32,742 bases of DNA, taken from assembly GCA_900473915.1 (NCBI GenBank), contig UCNG01000014.1, positions 1 through 32,742 on the forward strand, read 5' to 3'. How positions within the stretch are numbered: the first letter of the stretch is position 1; each line of letters begins with the position of its first letter. The notes under the pieces were generated by a model. That model did not search any database and was not told the DNA's origin. It was given only the letters and a program-made list of their open reading frames with translations. Source of the DNA: Hyphomicrobiales bacterium. Its GTDB lineage: Bacteria; Pseudomonadota; Alphaproteobacteria; Rhizobiales; Rhizobiaceae. Both the position numbers and the translations under genes were made by a program. Below, in pieces: positions 23,563 through 32,142 of the stretch.

Positions 23563-24525
23563 TCATCCCTTCACTGCGCCCGCGGCGATACCGCGAACAA
23601 AATAACGGCCGGAGAGGAAGTAAACGAGCAGTGGCACGGCACCGGTCAGAATGGTTGCGGCCATATTGACGTTGTATTCCTTCACGCCTTGCATGGAATT
23701 GACGATGTTATTCAGCTGCACGGTCATCGGAAAATTCTGCGTTCCGGCAAAGACCACGCCGAACAGAAAGTCGTTCCAGATACCGGTTACCTGCAAAATG
23801 ATCGCGACAACGAAAATCGGCAGCGACATCGGCAGCATGATTTGAAAGAAAATTCGCCAGAATCCGGCACCGTCCACGCGAGCCGCCTTGAATAATTCCG
23901 GCGGCAAACCGGCAAAATAATTGCGGAATAGCAGCGTCAGGATGGGCATGCCGAAAATGGTATGAATAAAGACAACTCCGGTCAGAGTGCCGAAAATTCC
24001 CAGCTCACGTGTGATGATAACGAGCGGGTAGAGCATGACCTGATACGGAATGAAGGCGCCGAACAGCAGGACCGCGAAGAAGATTTCCGATCCCTTGAAC
24101 TTCCAGTTTGCCAGCGCATAGCCATTGACCGATGCTATCGCAATGGAAACGATCACACTTGGAATAGTGATCTTTACCGAATTCCAGAATCCTGCGCTGA
24201 GCCCTTCGCAATAAAGGCCGGTGCATGCCTGGCTCCAGGCCTTGACCCATGGTTCGAATGTTATTTCGACCGGTGGCGCAAAGACGTTGCCTAGCCGGAT
24301 TTCAGGCATGCCCTTCAGGGATGTGATAACCATCACATAAAGCGGCAGCAGGTAGTAGACAGCAGAAACAAACAGAATGCTGTAAAGCATGATGGTGGCA
24401 GGCGCGAAGCGCCGTTTCGGCTTGCGACCCCAAGGCTGTGATGTCTGTTTTCGTGCCAAATGTGGTTGGGTGGCTAAAGCCTCGGTTTCATTCGGCATTT
24501 TCCCATTCACAACAGCTTCCGTCAT
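23563..24525 (-). CDS. carbohydrate ABC transporter permease (MalG type)
   Basis: A 320-residue CUT1 permease. A hydrophilic N-terminus of about 40 residues precedes a first membrane segment (IMLYSILFVSAVYYLLPLYV). The ATPase-contacting EAA loop is ELFKAARVDGAGFWRIFFQIMLPM, and the typical RGIAAGAVKG ends the protein. The extracellular loop carrying two Cys (ACTGLYCEG) is unusual and might form a disulphide. The ATG at 24525 follows GGAGGAAAGCAGG and overlaps the upstream permease stop by 4 bp. Confidence 0.9.
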   Translation of the reverse strand: MTEAVVNGKMPNETEALATQPHLARKQTSQPWGRKPKRRFAPATIMLYSILFVSAVYYLLPLYVMVITSLKGMPEIRLGNVFAPPVEITFEPWVKAWSQACTGLYCEGLSAGFWNSVKITIPSVIVSIAIASVNGYALANWKFKGSEIFFAVLLFGAFIPYQVMLYPLVIITRELGIFGTLTGVVFIHTIFGMPILTLLFRNYFAGLPPELFKAARVDGAGFWRIFFQIMLPMSLPIFVVAIILQVTGIWNDFLFGVVFAGTQNFPMTVQLNNIVNSMQGVKEYNVNMAATILTGAVPLLVYFLSGRYFVRGIAAGAVKG

Positions 24526-25430
24526 CCTGCTTTCCTCCGGCTAAACCCAAGCATCGTCCACGGAACGACGATGATCAAAACGGTAGTCAGCATGACTGTG
24601 GAAGCGGCAAGTCCCTGCCCCAGATTGGCCCAGCCGAACATGAAGTCGTAGACATATTTTGCCGGTACTTCCGATGCGATACCCGGACCGCCATTGGTCA
24701 TGGCGACAACCAGGTCATAGAGTTTGACGATGCCCGTCGCGATCAACACCACGGTTGTCACAAGAACGGGACGCATCATCGGCAGGATGATGAACAGATA
24801 GGTTTTCCATTTCGGGATGCCGTCTACCCGCGCGGCCTTCCAGATTTCCTCATCGACACTACGCAGTCCCGCCAACATCAGAACCATGACAAGCCCTGTC
24901 ATCTGCCAAAGCCCGGCAATGACAATCGCATAAATGACAGAGGTGCGGCTCGACAGGATCGCCATATGGAAATTTTCGAATCCGATATCGCGAATTACTT
25001 TCTCCAGCCCGAGTTGGGGATTGAATATCCACTGCCAGACAAGACCCGTCACGATAAACGAAAGGGCATAAGGATATAGAAAGATCGTGCGAAACGTGTT
25101 TTCGAAGCGGATTTTCTGGTCCATCAGTGCCGCAAGAACAAATCCGATCATGAGCGCAAAGCTCATGCATAAGACACCATAAATCGCAAGGTTACTGATG
25201 GACACATGCCAGCGGGTTGCAGAAAACAGCCGTATGTACTGGTCAAAGCCCACAAAGTTCCATGTCGGCAGCGACTTTGAAGATGTGAACGAATAAAGGA
25301 CTGTCCAGAGCGTACAACCGATAAAGACCACGAGAACCACCGCGATCATCGGAAGTGCCGCAAGCTTCGCGTTCAGATTTCGGAATATGCGGGGGGGCCT
25401 TCGACGTTTGCCCTCTTCCATGACTGCCAT
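24522..25430 (-). CDS. carbohydrate ABC transporter permease (MalF type)
   Basis: A 302-residue CUT1 permease, partner of the MalG-type protein. A basic N-terminus (EEGKRRRPPRIFRN) is followed by membrane segments including LPMIAVVLVVFIGCTLWTVLYSF. The ATPase-contacting loop is EIWKAARVDGIPKWKTYLFIILPMMRP. The ATG at 25430 follows GGAAGG; the frame extends upstream to 25505 but that start has no binding site and would abut the binding-protein stop. The 74 bases to the binding-protein gene contain a weak inverted repeat (25472-25495). Confidence 0.88.
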   Translation of the reverse strand: MAVMEEGKRRRPPRIFRNLNAKLAALPMIAVVLVVFIGCTLWTVLYSFTSSKSLPTWNFVGFDQYIRLFSATRWHVSISNLAIYGVLCMSFALMIGFVLAALMDQKIRFENTFRTIFLYPYALSFIVTGLVWQWIFNPQLGLEKVIRDIGFENFHMAILSSRTSVIYAIVIAGLWQMTGLVMVLMLAGLRSVDEEIWKAARVDGIPKWKTYLFIILPMMRPVLVTTVVLIATGIVKLYDLVVAMTNGGPGIASEVPAKYVYDFMFGWANLGQGLAASTVMLTTVLIIVVPWTMLGFSRRKAG

Positions 25431-25504
25431 TGCTATCCTTCCAATCCCGATTTTCGGAAAGTCCCGCGCGCAGTTCCCATCGACCGCTCGGAACTTGAGT
25501 GTCA

Positions 25505-26761
25505 CTACTGTGCCTGCTCAATGATCTCCGCAAAGCGTTCCTGAATTTCGTCCACTGTCATGTCGGGATTGGAGAAAAACTCGACTGCCAGACTTTCGAT
25601 CTGTCCCTGAGTATCCGGTGCGCGCAACTGCTCACCGGACGGAACGATATTGTCCGGGTTCTTCAAGATCTCGATGCCTGCACGCATGCAAGGCGAGGCT
25701 GCCTCCAGATCGACATCGCCACGGATCGGCAGAGAACCTTTGGCAAGATTGAAGGCAACCTGCGTATCCTTGGAGACAAGCATGCTGGCCAGCTTCATCT
25801 GCGCTTTCGTAACTTCCGGGTCCTTGTTCTTCGGAAAGTAGATTGCATCGCCGCCAGTACTCAAATTCGTCCGGAGACCAAGACCAGGCAGACAGTTATA
25901 ATCCTTGCCCGCAACCTTACCGGCCATGCCGAACTCGCTCTGTGCCCAATCACCCATGATCTGAGCACCAGCACGTCCAGTCAGCACCATATTGGTTGCC
26001 TCATTCCATGAACGACCGACATAGCCGGGGTCGGCCAGCGAGCGCGCCTTGGCGAAAGCTTCGAAGACCTTTCTCATTTCCGGACCGCGCGCTGCTTCGG
26101 CGTCCTTGTCCCTATTGACCTTCAAATGGAGATCTTTACCCCCAACCGCGATTGTCAGAATGGTCAATAAGCCGTTCACCTGCCAGCCATCCCCGGTTGC
26201 CAGCGGCACGATGTTCTTTTCCCTCAACTTTGGAGCTGCATTAATGAGCTCATTCCAGTTTTTCGGGGGCTCAATTCCGGCATCGCGGAACACTTTCGGA
26301 TTGACCCACAACCATTCAGTGGAATGAATGTTCACCGGCACACAATAGAGGCGTCCTTCAAAAGTACAGGATTCAAGAAGACTTTTCGGACGAATAAAGT
26401 CAGCCCACCCCTCCTTCTGTGCAAGTTCGGTCAGGTCCGTCATCAAGCCGCCCCGGATCAACTCCTCGGCTTGTCGTCCGTGATTGAGCTGGGTCGCCCC
26501 CATGGGATTACCGCCGAGAATACGGCTGATGATGATGGGGCGCGCGGTGGCGCCGCTACCGGCAATGGCGCCATCAACCCATTTGTCACCGCCAAGCGCA
26601 TCGAACTTTTCAGCCAAAATCTTGACAGCGGCAGCTTCCCCGCCAGACGTCCACCAATGCGTAACTTCCAGATTGGCCGCTGAGGCTGGACCAGCCGCCG
26701 TTAACGTCGTCATAGCCAGGCAAGTCGATGCAATGAGAACCTTGGATATTCCATTCCGCAT
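25505..26761 (-). CDS. carbohydrate ABC transporter substrate-binding protein
   Basis: A 418-residue periplasmic binding protein of family 1 (carbohydrates). A signal peptide occupies about residues 1-28 (cleavage after GPASA). The mature start ANLEVTHWWTSGGEAAAVKIL and the later segments resemble binding proteins for glucose/mannose-type sugars. VTAKAQMKLA-like helices and AGAQIMGDWAQSEF are also typical of the class. The ligand is not certain. The ATG at 26761 follows GGGAGG at 7 bases. The first operator candidate (26779-26792) sits just upstream. It heads the leftward operon of permeases, ATPase, TIM barrel and dehydrogenase. Confidence 0.9.
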   Translation of the reverse strand: MRNGISKVLIASTCLAMTTLTAAGPASAANLEVTHWWTSGGEAAAVKILAEKFDALGGDKWVDGAIAGSGATARPIIISRILGGNPMGATQLNHGRQAEELIRGGLMTDLTELAQKEGWADFIRPKSLLESCTFEGRLYCVPVNIHSTEWLWVNPKVFRDAGIEPPKNWNELINAAPKLREKNIVPLATGDGWQVNGLLTILTIAVGGKDLHLKVNRDKDAEAARGPEMRKVFEAFAKARSLADPGYVGRSWNEATNMVLTGRAGAQIMGDWAQSEFGMAGKVAGKDYNCLPGLGLRTNLSTGGDAIYFPKNKDPEVTKAQMKLASMLVSKDTQVAFNLAKGSLPIRGDVDLEAASPCMRAGIEILKNPDNIVPSGEQLRAPDTQGQIESLAVEFFSNPDMTVDEIQERFAEIIEQAQ

Positions 26762-26778
26762 TCCATATCCTCCCAAAT

Positions 26779-26823
26779 CTGAAACGTTACAGGTAATGGT
26801 ATTCTAAACATCCTTACTTGCAA
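26779..26823 (-). promoter_or_regulatory. operator 1 and candidate promoter of the sugar operon
   Basis: CTGAAACGTTACAG at 26779-26792 is a near-palindrome with a central CG, as in LacI-family operators. Read leftward, TTGCAA (26818-26823) and TACCAT (26796-26801) with 16-base spacing could be -35 and -10 boxes. The operator then falls around the transcription start, where a repressor would block. The same 14 bases occur at 26976-26989. Confidence 0.6.
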
Positions 26824-26975
26824 GCCCCTATTTCGTTCTCCCCGGTTTCTATCTGGCCCCATATTTAATATGTTGAATATGCGTAGCTTTTTTAGCCAGC
26901 ACTTTCTTTATGGAGAAAAGAATTCTTTGCCTAAATTTCTGACGAAATTTACCAAGTCGTACATAAGAAGATAAA

Positions 26976-26989
26976 CTGAAACGTTACAG
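26976..26989 (-). promoter_or_regulatory. operator 2 upstream of the sugar operon
   Basis: A second exact copy of CTGAAACGTTACAG, 197 bases from the first. The distance would allow looping by a tetrameric LacI-type repressor. It lies between the first operator and the fdhA terminator. The bases between the two operators (26793-26975) hold no gene. Confidence 0.6.
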
Positions 26990-27003
26990 ATTCCAAGCCA
27001 ATA

Positions 27004-27031
27004 GAAAGGGCGTCTGGTGAGACACCCTTTC
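27004..27031 (-). terminator. terminator after fdhA
   Basis: GAAAGGGCGTCT (27004-27015) pairs with AGACACCCTTTC (27020-27031) in a 12-bp stem with one wobble, around loop GGTG. It lies 24 bases after the fdhA stop in the direction of transcription. It should separate fdhA transcription from the sugar operon. Confidence 0.7.
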
Positions 27032-27054
27032 ATATATTTCGATACGGACTTGAA

Positions 27055-28245
27055 TCAGGCAGCCTTGCTCACAAGCCCGTGCGGATCGAGAACGAATTTC
27101 TTCGCGGCGCCATGATCGAAACTCTCATAGCCCTTTGGGGCATCCTCAAGCGAGATGACCTGCGCGTTGACGATTTCCGCAATATTCAGACGTCCGTGGA
27201 GGATAGCCTGCATCAATTGGCGATTATACTTCAGGACCGGCGTCTGGCCGGTATGGAACGATTGCGCCTTCGCCCAGCCTAGCCCGAAGCGAAGTGACAG
27301 GCTTCCATGTTTGGCTGCTTTATCAACCGCGCCCGGATCTTCGGTGACGTATAGGCCGGGAATACCGATCGCCCCGGCAGGGCGCGTTATCTCCATCATC
27401 TGGTTCAATACGATTGCCGGTTGCTCGCCGCCGCTGTGACCGCGCGCCTCAAATCCGACCGCATCGATGGCGCTATCGACTTCGTTACTGCCCGTGACCT
27501 CTGCAATCATGTCGCCAAGCCTATCGCTGGCCGAAAGATCAATGGGTTCAAAGCCTACCTTGCGCGCATGATCGAGGCGCTCCTTGTTGAAATCACCGAT
27601 CATGACAACTGCCGCACCGAGGATGCGCGCAGATGCGGCAGCGGCCAGCCCCACCGGCCCTGCCCCCGCGACATACACCACCGAGCCCACACCGACGCCA
27701 GCCTTGACCGCACCGTGAAAGCCGGTCGGCAAAATGTCGGAAAGCATGGTCAGGTCGCGGATTTTCTCCATTGCCTGTTCGCGATCAGGAAATTTCAGCA
27801 AATTGAAATCCGCATAGGGAACCATGACATAGCGGGCCTGCCCGCCAATCCAGCCACCCATATCGACATATCCATATGCACCGCCTGCGCGCGACGGATT
27901 GACCGTCAGGCAAACGCCTGTGTCCTGTGACTTGCAGCAGCGGCAACGTCCGCAAGCGACGTTGAACGGCACCGAAACGATGTCGCCGACGTCGAGCATT
28001 TCGACATCGCTGCCCTTTTCGATGATTTCACCGGTAATTTCATGGCCGAGTACGAGACCCGGCATGGCAGTGGTGCGCCCACGAACCATATGCTGATCGG
28101 AACCACAAATATTGGTAGAAATTACCTTCAGTATGACGGCGTGTTCCAGTTTTCGCCCGTCCGGTGCCGCCAATGCTGGATCTTCAATATCGCGAACTTC
28201 GACTGCGCCGGGTCGCAAATAAACGACGCCACGGTTCCTGCTCAT
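27055..28245 (-). CDS. fdhA: glutathione-independent formaldehyde dehydrogenase (zinc-dependent)
   Basis: A 396-residue zinc alcohol dehydrogenase, very close in sequence to the Pseudomonas putida formaldehyde dehydrogenase/dismutase group as I recall it. Visible marks: MSRNRGVVYLRPGAVEV at the start; catalytic zinc ligands in NICGSDQHM and LGHEITGE; four structural-zinc cysteines in CGRCRCCKSQDTGVC; the NAD fold VAGAGPVGLAAAASARI; and IGIPGLYVTEDPGAVD, special to this subfamily. It oxidises free formaldehyde to formate with bound NAD, so the role is likely detoxification; other short aldehydes or alcohols are possible. The ATG at 28245 follows GGAGGAGG at 5 bases. It is next to, but separately terminated from, the sugar operon on the same strand. 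Confidence 0.9.
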   Translation of the reverse strand: MSRNRGVVYLRPGAVEVRDIEDPALAAPDGRKLEHAVILKVISTNICGSDQHMVRGRTTAMPGLVLGHEITGEIIEKGSDVEMLDVGDIVSVPFNVACGRCRCCKSQDTGVCLTVNPSRAGGAYGYVDMGGWIGGQARYVMVPYADFNLLKFPDREQAMEKIRDLTMLSDILPTGFHGAVKAGVGVGSVVYVAGAGPVGLAAAASARILGAAVVMIGDFNKERLDHARKVGFEPIDLSASDRLGDMIAEVTGSNEVDSAIDAVGFEARGHSGGEQPAIVLNQMMEITRPAGAIGIPGLYVTEDPGAVDKAAKHGSLSLRFGLGWAKAQSFHTGQTPVLKYNRQLMQAILHGRLNIAEIVNAQVISLEDAPKGYESFDHGAAKKFVLDPHGLVSKAA

Positions 28246-28425
28246 GTCTACCTCCTCCAGGTCGAACAACACTGACAGATTTCAAACAATGCAATGATCG
28301 ATAGTTTCCGGGCTTGGATCAAAAGATGCCCGCTTGGAGGAGGTTACAGACAGAAAACGCACCGCTCAGTCTCAATCGCGACACGTCTCATTCAAATTGA
28401 CCTTCAGAAGATAGCCTGCTGGCGA

Positions 28426-29283
28426 TCAGTACGTGGAAGCCTCCACATGACCCGCGTCTTCGTCGAACATAAAGGCTGGCCCCACAATGCGCACATTACG
28501 GTCGCTTATAGGAGCAAAAGACGTTGCGGACACATCGGGCTCGTCATTGCGCGCCGGGCGTTTGTCAGGCATGGGCACGACGACATTTTTGAAGGCGCGG
28601 CCAGCTGTGCTGCTTGCACGCAGTTCACTGACCTTGTTGACATAACCAGCCCAGTCACACCTTTTGAATTCCAGATCGCCTTGATAATTGTAGGCCGTTG
28701 GCAGCTCGACGTAGGGCTTGCCGCTGGAAACGGAGATCATTTCCGAGGTTTCGCCGTTCGGATCGTTCAAAATATAGAGATCGACATTTTCGCCCTGGCA
28801 GATGAAACGGCATTGCGCCATTGTTTCTGCAATATTATCGGATTTTTGAAACTGCGAATGCGGGGCCGGAAACAGATAGCCGTCTGACAAGCGCACGCAG
28901 TACGTTAATGCGCCCTTCACGCCATTCGGAACCCATGGCTTGCTGTTCGTGGCGGGCGATGAAGTTTTGGGACGATCCAGTTTGACTTTCGTCGCCTGCC
29001 GTGCCGCCGGCTGTTCCGTACATGACTGAGAAGAAAGCGACCTTGATGGGAGCCGCCGCTGGATTTCAGCAATCTGTTGGGCAAGATCACGGCATGGGTT
29101 GAAGAACCCTCCGCGTTCATCGCCTCCCTTGCAGCCACGGCTGCGTTCCATCGCGCGCAGGGCAGAAAGCTGGCGTTGCGTCATCAAATCCGCGGCACCG
29201 GCTGCGCGCACGCAGGATGCGGCAGCCAGTTGCGGATAGCAAAACAACCCAATAAAGAGCAGCATGGCGAAAGATTTTGTCAC
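28426..29283 (-). CDS. exported DUF2865 protein
   Basis: A 285-residue exported protein. A signal peptide (MTKSFAMLLFIGLFCYPQLAAA) precedes a helical region with paired cysteines (GGFFNPCRDLAQQIAEIQRRL). The DUF2865 core then follows: CVRLSDGYLFPAPHSQF and MAQCRFICQGENVDLYILNDP, with several conserved cysteines. The family is found mainly in Hyphomicrobiales and has no established function. The C-terminal 40 residues (PDKRPARNDEPDVSATSF...) are variable. The start is GTG at 29283 with AGGTG 5 bases upstream; the ATG at 29265 lies inside the signal peptide and has no binding site. The small HTH gene lies 34 bases upstream on the same strand, so they may be co-transcribed. Confidence 0.82.
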   Translation of the reverse strand: MTKSFAMLLFIGLFCYPQLAAASCVRAAGAADLMTQRQLSALRAMERSRGCKGGDERGGFFNPCRDLAQQIAEIQRRLPSRSLSSQSCTEQPAARQATKVKLDRPKTSSPATNSKPWVPNGVKGALTYCVRLSDGYLFPAPHSQFQKSDNIAETMAQCRFICQGENVDLYILNDPNGETSEMISVSSGKPYVELPTAYNYQGDLEFKRCDWAGYVNKVSELRASSTAGRAFKNVVVPMPDKRPARNDEPDVSATSFAPISDRNVRIVGPAFMFDEDAGHVEASTY

Positions 29284-29317
29284 AACGACACCTGTAAAAA
29301 CCTGTGACTTCTAACGA

Positions 29318-29566
29318 TTATCTTGCCGACAGGAGGTGAAGCGGTCTTTCCGTTTCCGAACTGCCGCGTTTGGAGTTCAGCACTTCATCCGGATTCATTT
29401 CCGATACCAAAGCGGCTAGCGCCAGACGTAGATATAGAGGCGCGTCAGTCCGATCAATGGCCTTTAGGGCAACTCGCGAAATACCGAGAGAGTGAGCCAG
29501 CTCCTGCTCGGATGTGTTCAGGGATGCACAGATTCTCGCGAGCTTTTCGTATGCGCGTCTACCCAT
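29318..29566 (-). CDS. small helix-turn-helix protein
   Basis: An 82-residue protein with one recognisable helix-turn-helix (LNTSEQELAHSLGISRVALKAIDRTDAP, about residues 13-40), followed by a helix ending in MNPDEVL and a charged tail. The fold suggests a Cro/CI or plasmid-partition-like DNA-binding protein; its target is unknown. The ATG at 29566 follows AGGAGGG, although the 11-base spacing is long. In-frame ATGs at 29614 and 29626 would overlap or abut the end of the autotransporter gene and allow translational coupling, so the start is uncertain. The close placement after the autotransporter gene hints at a shared transcript. Confidence 0.65.
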   Translation of the reverse strand: MGRRAYEKLARICASLNTSEQELAHSLGISRVALKAIDRTDAPLYLRLALAALVSEMNPDEVLNSKRGSSETERPLHLLSAR

Positions 29567-29619
29567 TAGTGTTGTTCCCTCCTCTAAAATCCGGCGATCA
29601 ATTCCGGTCGCCATTGTTT

Positions 29620-32142
29620 TTACCATTTTATATTCAGTCCCAGATTGCCTTCCCATATCCGGTTGCGCTCGCCGCCGAGATTGGTCGTATAATCCGCTGT
29701 CGCAAACAGGCTAGCCTTTTCGGTGATATCCAAGGTTATGCCGCCCCCCAGTTCCAACGAAGTGCCCTTGAGGTCGGTTGCAATCGGATCGGTGGCAAAA
29801 CGCACTGTCTGGTCCGACGAGAAATTTTGCCAAAGATTGGCTTTCAAATAGGGCCGCAGCTTTCCGATCGATGTTTCCTGTTTGCCTTGCAGCCTGAACC
29901 CGATCCGGCCCGTCCATGCATCGTCAGTATCAAACGATATCGAAGAATAGCGATCAGCCTGATCGTCAAGCGAAAGGTGCTGCCAGATCAATTGCGCCTG
30001 TGGCTCCAGTGTCCAGCTTTCGCTCAAGGCAATTGGATATCCTCCTTCAAGCGAAGCGGTAATGCCATGCCCGTCGAGATCGATGGTCTGCCCCTCATTT
30101 GAGCTCGCATCCCCGCCAAACCAGGTTCCCATCAGTATGGTGTCCAGATACCAGCCGCGAGGGCCTATATGAGTCCAGTACCCGCCAAAACTCGTACCCG
30201 TAACATTGAGATCGCCGACAGCGAGATCGTGCCAGCCGAGCGCTTGCCCGGTAATGTCACCGCTTGCACGCGCATAACCGAAAAACAGGCCGAAACGGTC
30301 AAAATGTCCGCTGCTCGTTTCCCGACCCAGAATATCTTGTCCGGCCTGAATAGCAAAGAGCTTTCCATCAAACCCAGGGGCAACCGTACCCCGCCATTTA
30401 CTGTCGATATCCTGCCCGAAAGTCCGCGCCCAACTCGCAGGAAAATATCCATCCGCCTCAAGCAGCTCTTGTTCGCCGCGGCGCTCATGAAAGGTGCCCA
30501 GAGTTGAAAGCGCGAGATGATGCGCGACGGGCGGCAAAGCCGAATAAACGGGAACTTCCGTACGATAAAGCGGGACCACTTCGCCCTGAACCGGTGTCGC
30601 ACCCGGCTGAGGTATCTCTGGCGCGCCGGGATTGTCACCCGGCACAGGAGGCGGGCCGCTCCCTGGCACCAAGGTGGACCGCAGATACCAGTTTTCGCTT
30701 GTATTTGCCGTTACGCCGCCCTTGAACAGGAAGTATTCGTAGGCACCGGCCGCGGCACGGCCATTCAGCGAGAATGCGTTCTGGCTGGTGGAGGCTCCAT
30801 TCAATGCTTGCACGACCATAATGCCGTCCGCATTCGTTGCAGCGCCTGCCCCGCCAACATTCGTGACTGAAACACTGGTGCTGCCTGACGCAGTGCCTGT
30901 ATCGATCACGAGTTTATCTGACGGGGAATTATCGGACCCGAGAATGGTATCAATAGACAGAACACCGTTCTGCCCGACATAATTGCCCTTGATCGTAAAT
31001 GTATCGACGGCACTCGGCGCACCGTTGGTCAGATCAATTCGTCCGGCATTGAAAACGCTTACCAGCTGATCTGAAGCAAATGGGTTCACGCCGCTGTTGG
31101 CAGCGCCTCCGTACACTGTGCTTGAAGCGTCGATGTTGAGCGCGCCCGTTCCTGTTCCGGCGTCTCCGAGTGTGAACGCATCGTCGAAAACAAGAGCCGT
31201 GTCATTGGTAAGGTTCATCGTCTCCCAGCTATCGAAACGCGCAACTTTCCCGGTTTTTACGTTATTGAATGTGAGGACATCGCTTCCCTCACCTCCGGTA
31301 AGCTGCTTGGTCACACCTATATTGGCATCCGTCAGATTGGCGAGGACAGCAGTATCATTATCGGGGCCGAGGTCGATCGTTCCGTGGATTATGCCACCGC
31401 CGTCCCAAGAAAGTTGGTCATCACCAAAGCCGAGCAAAACGTCGCCTGCAACCGTACCGCCCGTCATGGTTACGCTGTCGGTTCCGCTGCTAATGCTTAT
31501 ATTGCCGCCAATCATGCCGCCTGAAACAATAATCGTATCGTTTCCAAGCCCGGCGACCAGGTTACGGTCAATTGTTCCGCCCGACATATTGAAATAGTTG
31601 TTGTCGAGCTTGAGGTTGACCCGCCCGATCCGACCATCAGTCATGACAGCATAGTCACCGTCTTCGAAAGCATCGATGATATGGCCGCCTGTCATGTAGA
31701 AACGGTCATAGCCGTCGCCCTGATAAAGCGAGCGAATCTCGCCACCCGTCATCCGGAATTCGTCAATATTGCTTCCCTGATGAACGTCACCCGTAACATT
31801 TCCGCCCGTAATAAGAAAACTGTTGGGCCCGTCGCCCTGAAGGACATCCCCAATGATCGAGCCGGAATGGATTTCCACGTGATCCGCGCCGGAGCCAAAC
31901 AAAACACTCCCGTTTATGATGCCCGTTCCACCTGAAGGCAGAAGCAAGGTGTTGTTTCCGTTAAGATCGGTAAGGCCGCCGGACGACGCACCGCTGTCAC
32001 AGACGAATGTGTCGTCGCCAAGCGTTGGCGATAACGAGCATGCTGCGGAAGGAGTACCGGACAACAAGGCCGCGCCTAGAGAAATCAGCGCCGTACTGGA
32101 CAGGCAATGAAGTGCGCATAAGCCGACGTTGCGATGACGCAT
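29620..32142 (-). CDS. autotransporter with beta-helix passenger and C-terminal beta-barrel
   Basis: A type V secretion protein of 840 residues, with domains in order. A signal peptide covers about residues 1-34. The passenger begins with a string of about ten roughly 20-residue units with the pattern GG-x-I/V-x-G-x-V-x-x-G-x-G-x-D (e.g. GDVLQGDGPNSFLITGG), typical of a right-handed beta-helix. A pertactin-like segment and a proline-rich linker (GSGPPPVPGDNPGAPEIPQP) follow. The C-terminal region of about 270 residues is an outer-membrane barrel (GQDILGRETSSGHFDRFGLF, GGYWTHIGPRGWYLDTILMG) ending in the expected aromatic residue (LGLNIKW). The passenger would be shown on the cell surface; adhesion or biofilm roles are likely for the family. 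The ATG at 32142 follows GAGGGG; in-frame codons up to 32211 do not look coding. Confidence 0.9.
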   Translation of the reverse strand: MRHRNVGLCALHCLSSTALISLGAALLSGTPSAACSLSPTLGDDTFVCDSGASSGGLTDLNGNNTLLLPSGGTGIINGSVLFGSGADHVEIHSGSIIGDVLQGDGPNSFLITGGNVTGDVHQGSNIDEFRMTGGEIRSLYQGDGYDRFYMTGGHIIDAFEDGDYAVMTDGRIGRVNLKLDNNYFNMSGGTIDRNLVAGLGNDTIIVSGGMIGGNISISSGTDSVTMTGGTVAGDVLLGFGDDQLSWDGGGIIHGTIDLGPDNDTAVLANLTDANIGVTKQLTGGEGSDVLTFNNVKTGKVARFDSWETMNLTNDTALVFDDAFTLGDAGTGTGALNIDASSTVYGGAANSGVNPFASDQLVSVFNAGRIDLTNGAPSAVDTFTIKGNYVGQNGVLSIDTILGSDNSPSDKLVIDTGTASGSTSVSVTNVGGAGAATNADGIMVVQALNGASTSQNAFSLNGRAAAGAYEYFLFKGGVTANTSENWYLRSTLVPGSGPPPVPGDNPGAPEIPQPGATPVQGEVVPLYRTEVPVYSALPPVAHHLALSTLGTFHERRGEQELLEADGYFPASWARTFGQDIDSKWRGTVAPGFDGKLFAIQAGQDILGRETSSGHFDRFGLFFGYARASGDITGQALGWHDLAVGDLNVTGTSFGGYWTHIGPRGWYLDTILMGTWFGGDASSNEGQTIDLDGHGITASLEGGYPIALSESWTLEPQAQLIWQHLSLDDQADRYSSISFDTDDAWTGRIGFRLQGKQETSIGKLRPYLKANLWQNFSSDQTVRFATDPIATDLKGTSLELGGGITLDITEKASLFATADYTTNLGGERNRIWEGNLGLNIKW

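Noticed and set aside
28294-28887. 197-codon plus-strand frame opposite the DUF2865 gene
   Set aside because: Antisense to a gene with signal peptide and conserved cysteines; no features of its own.
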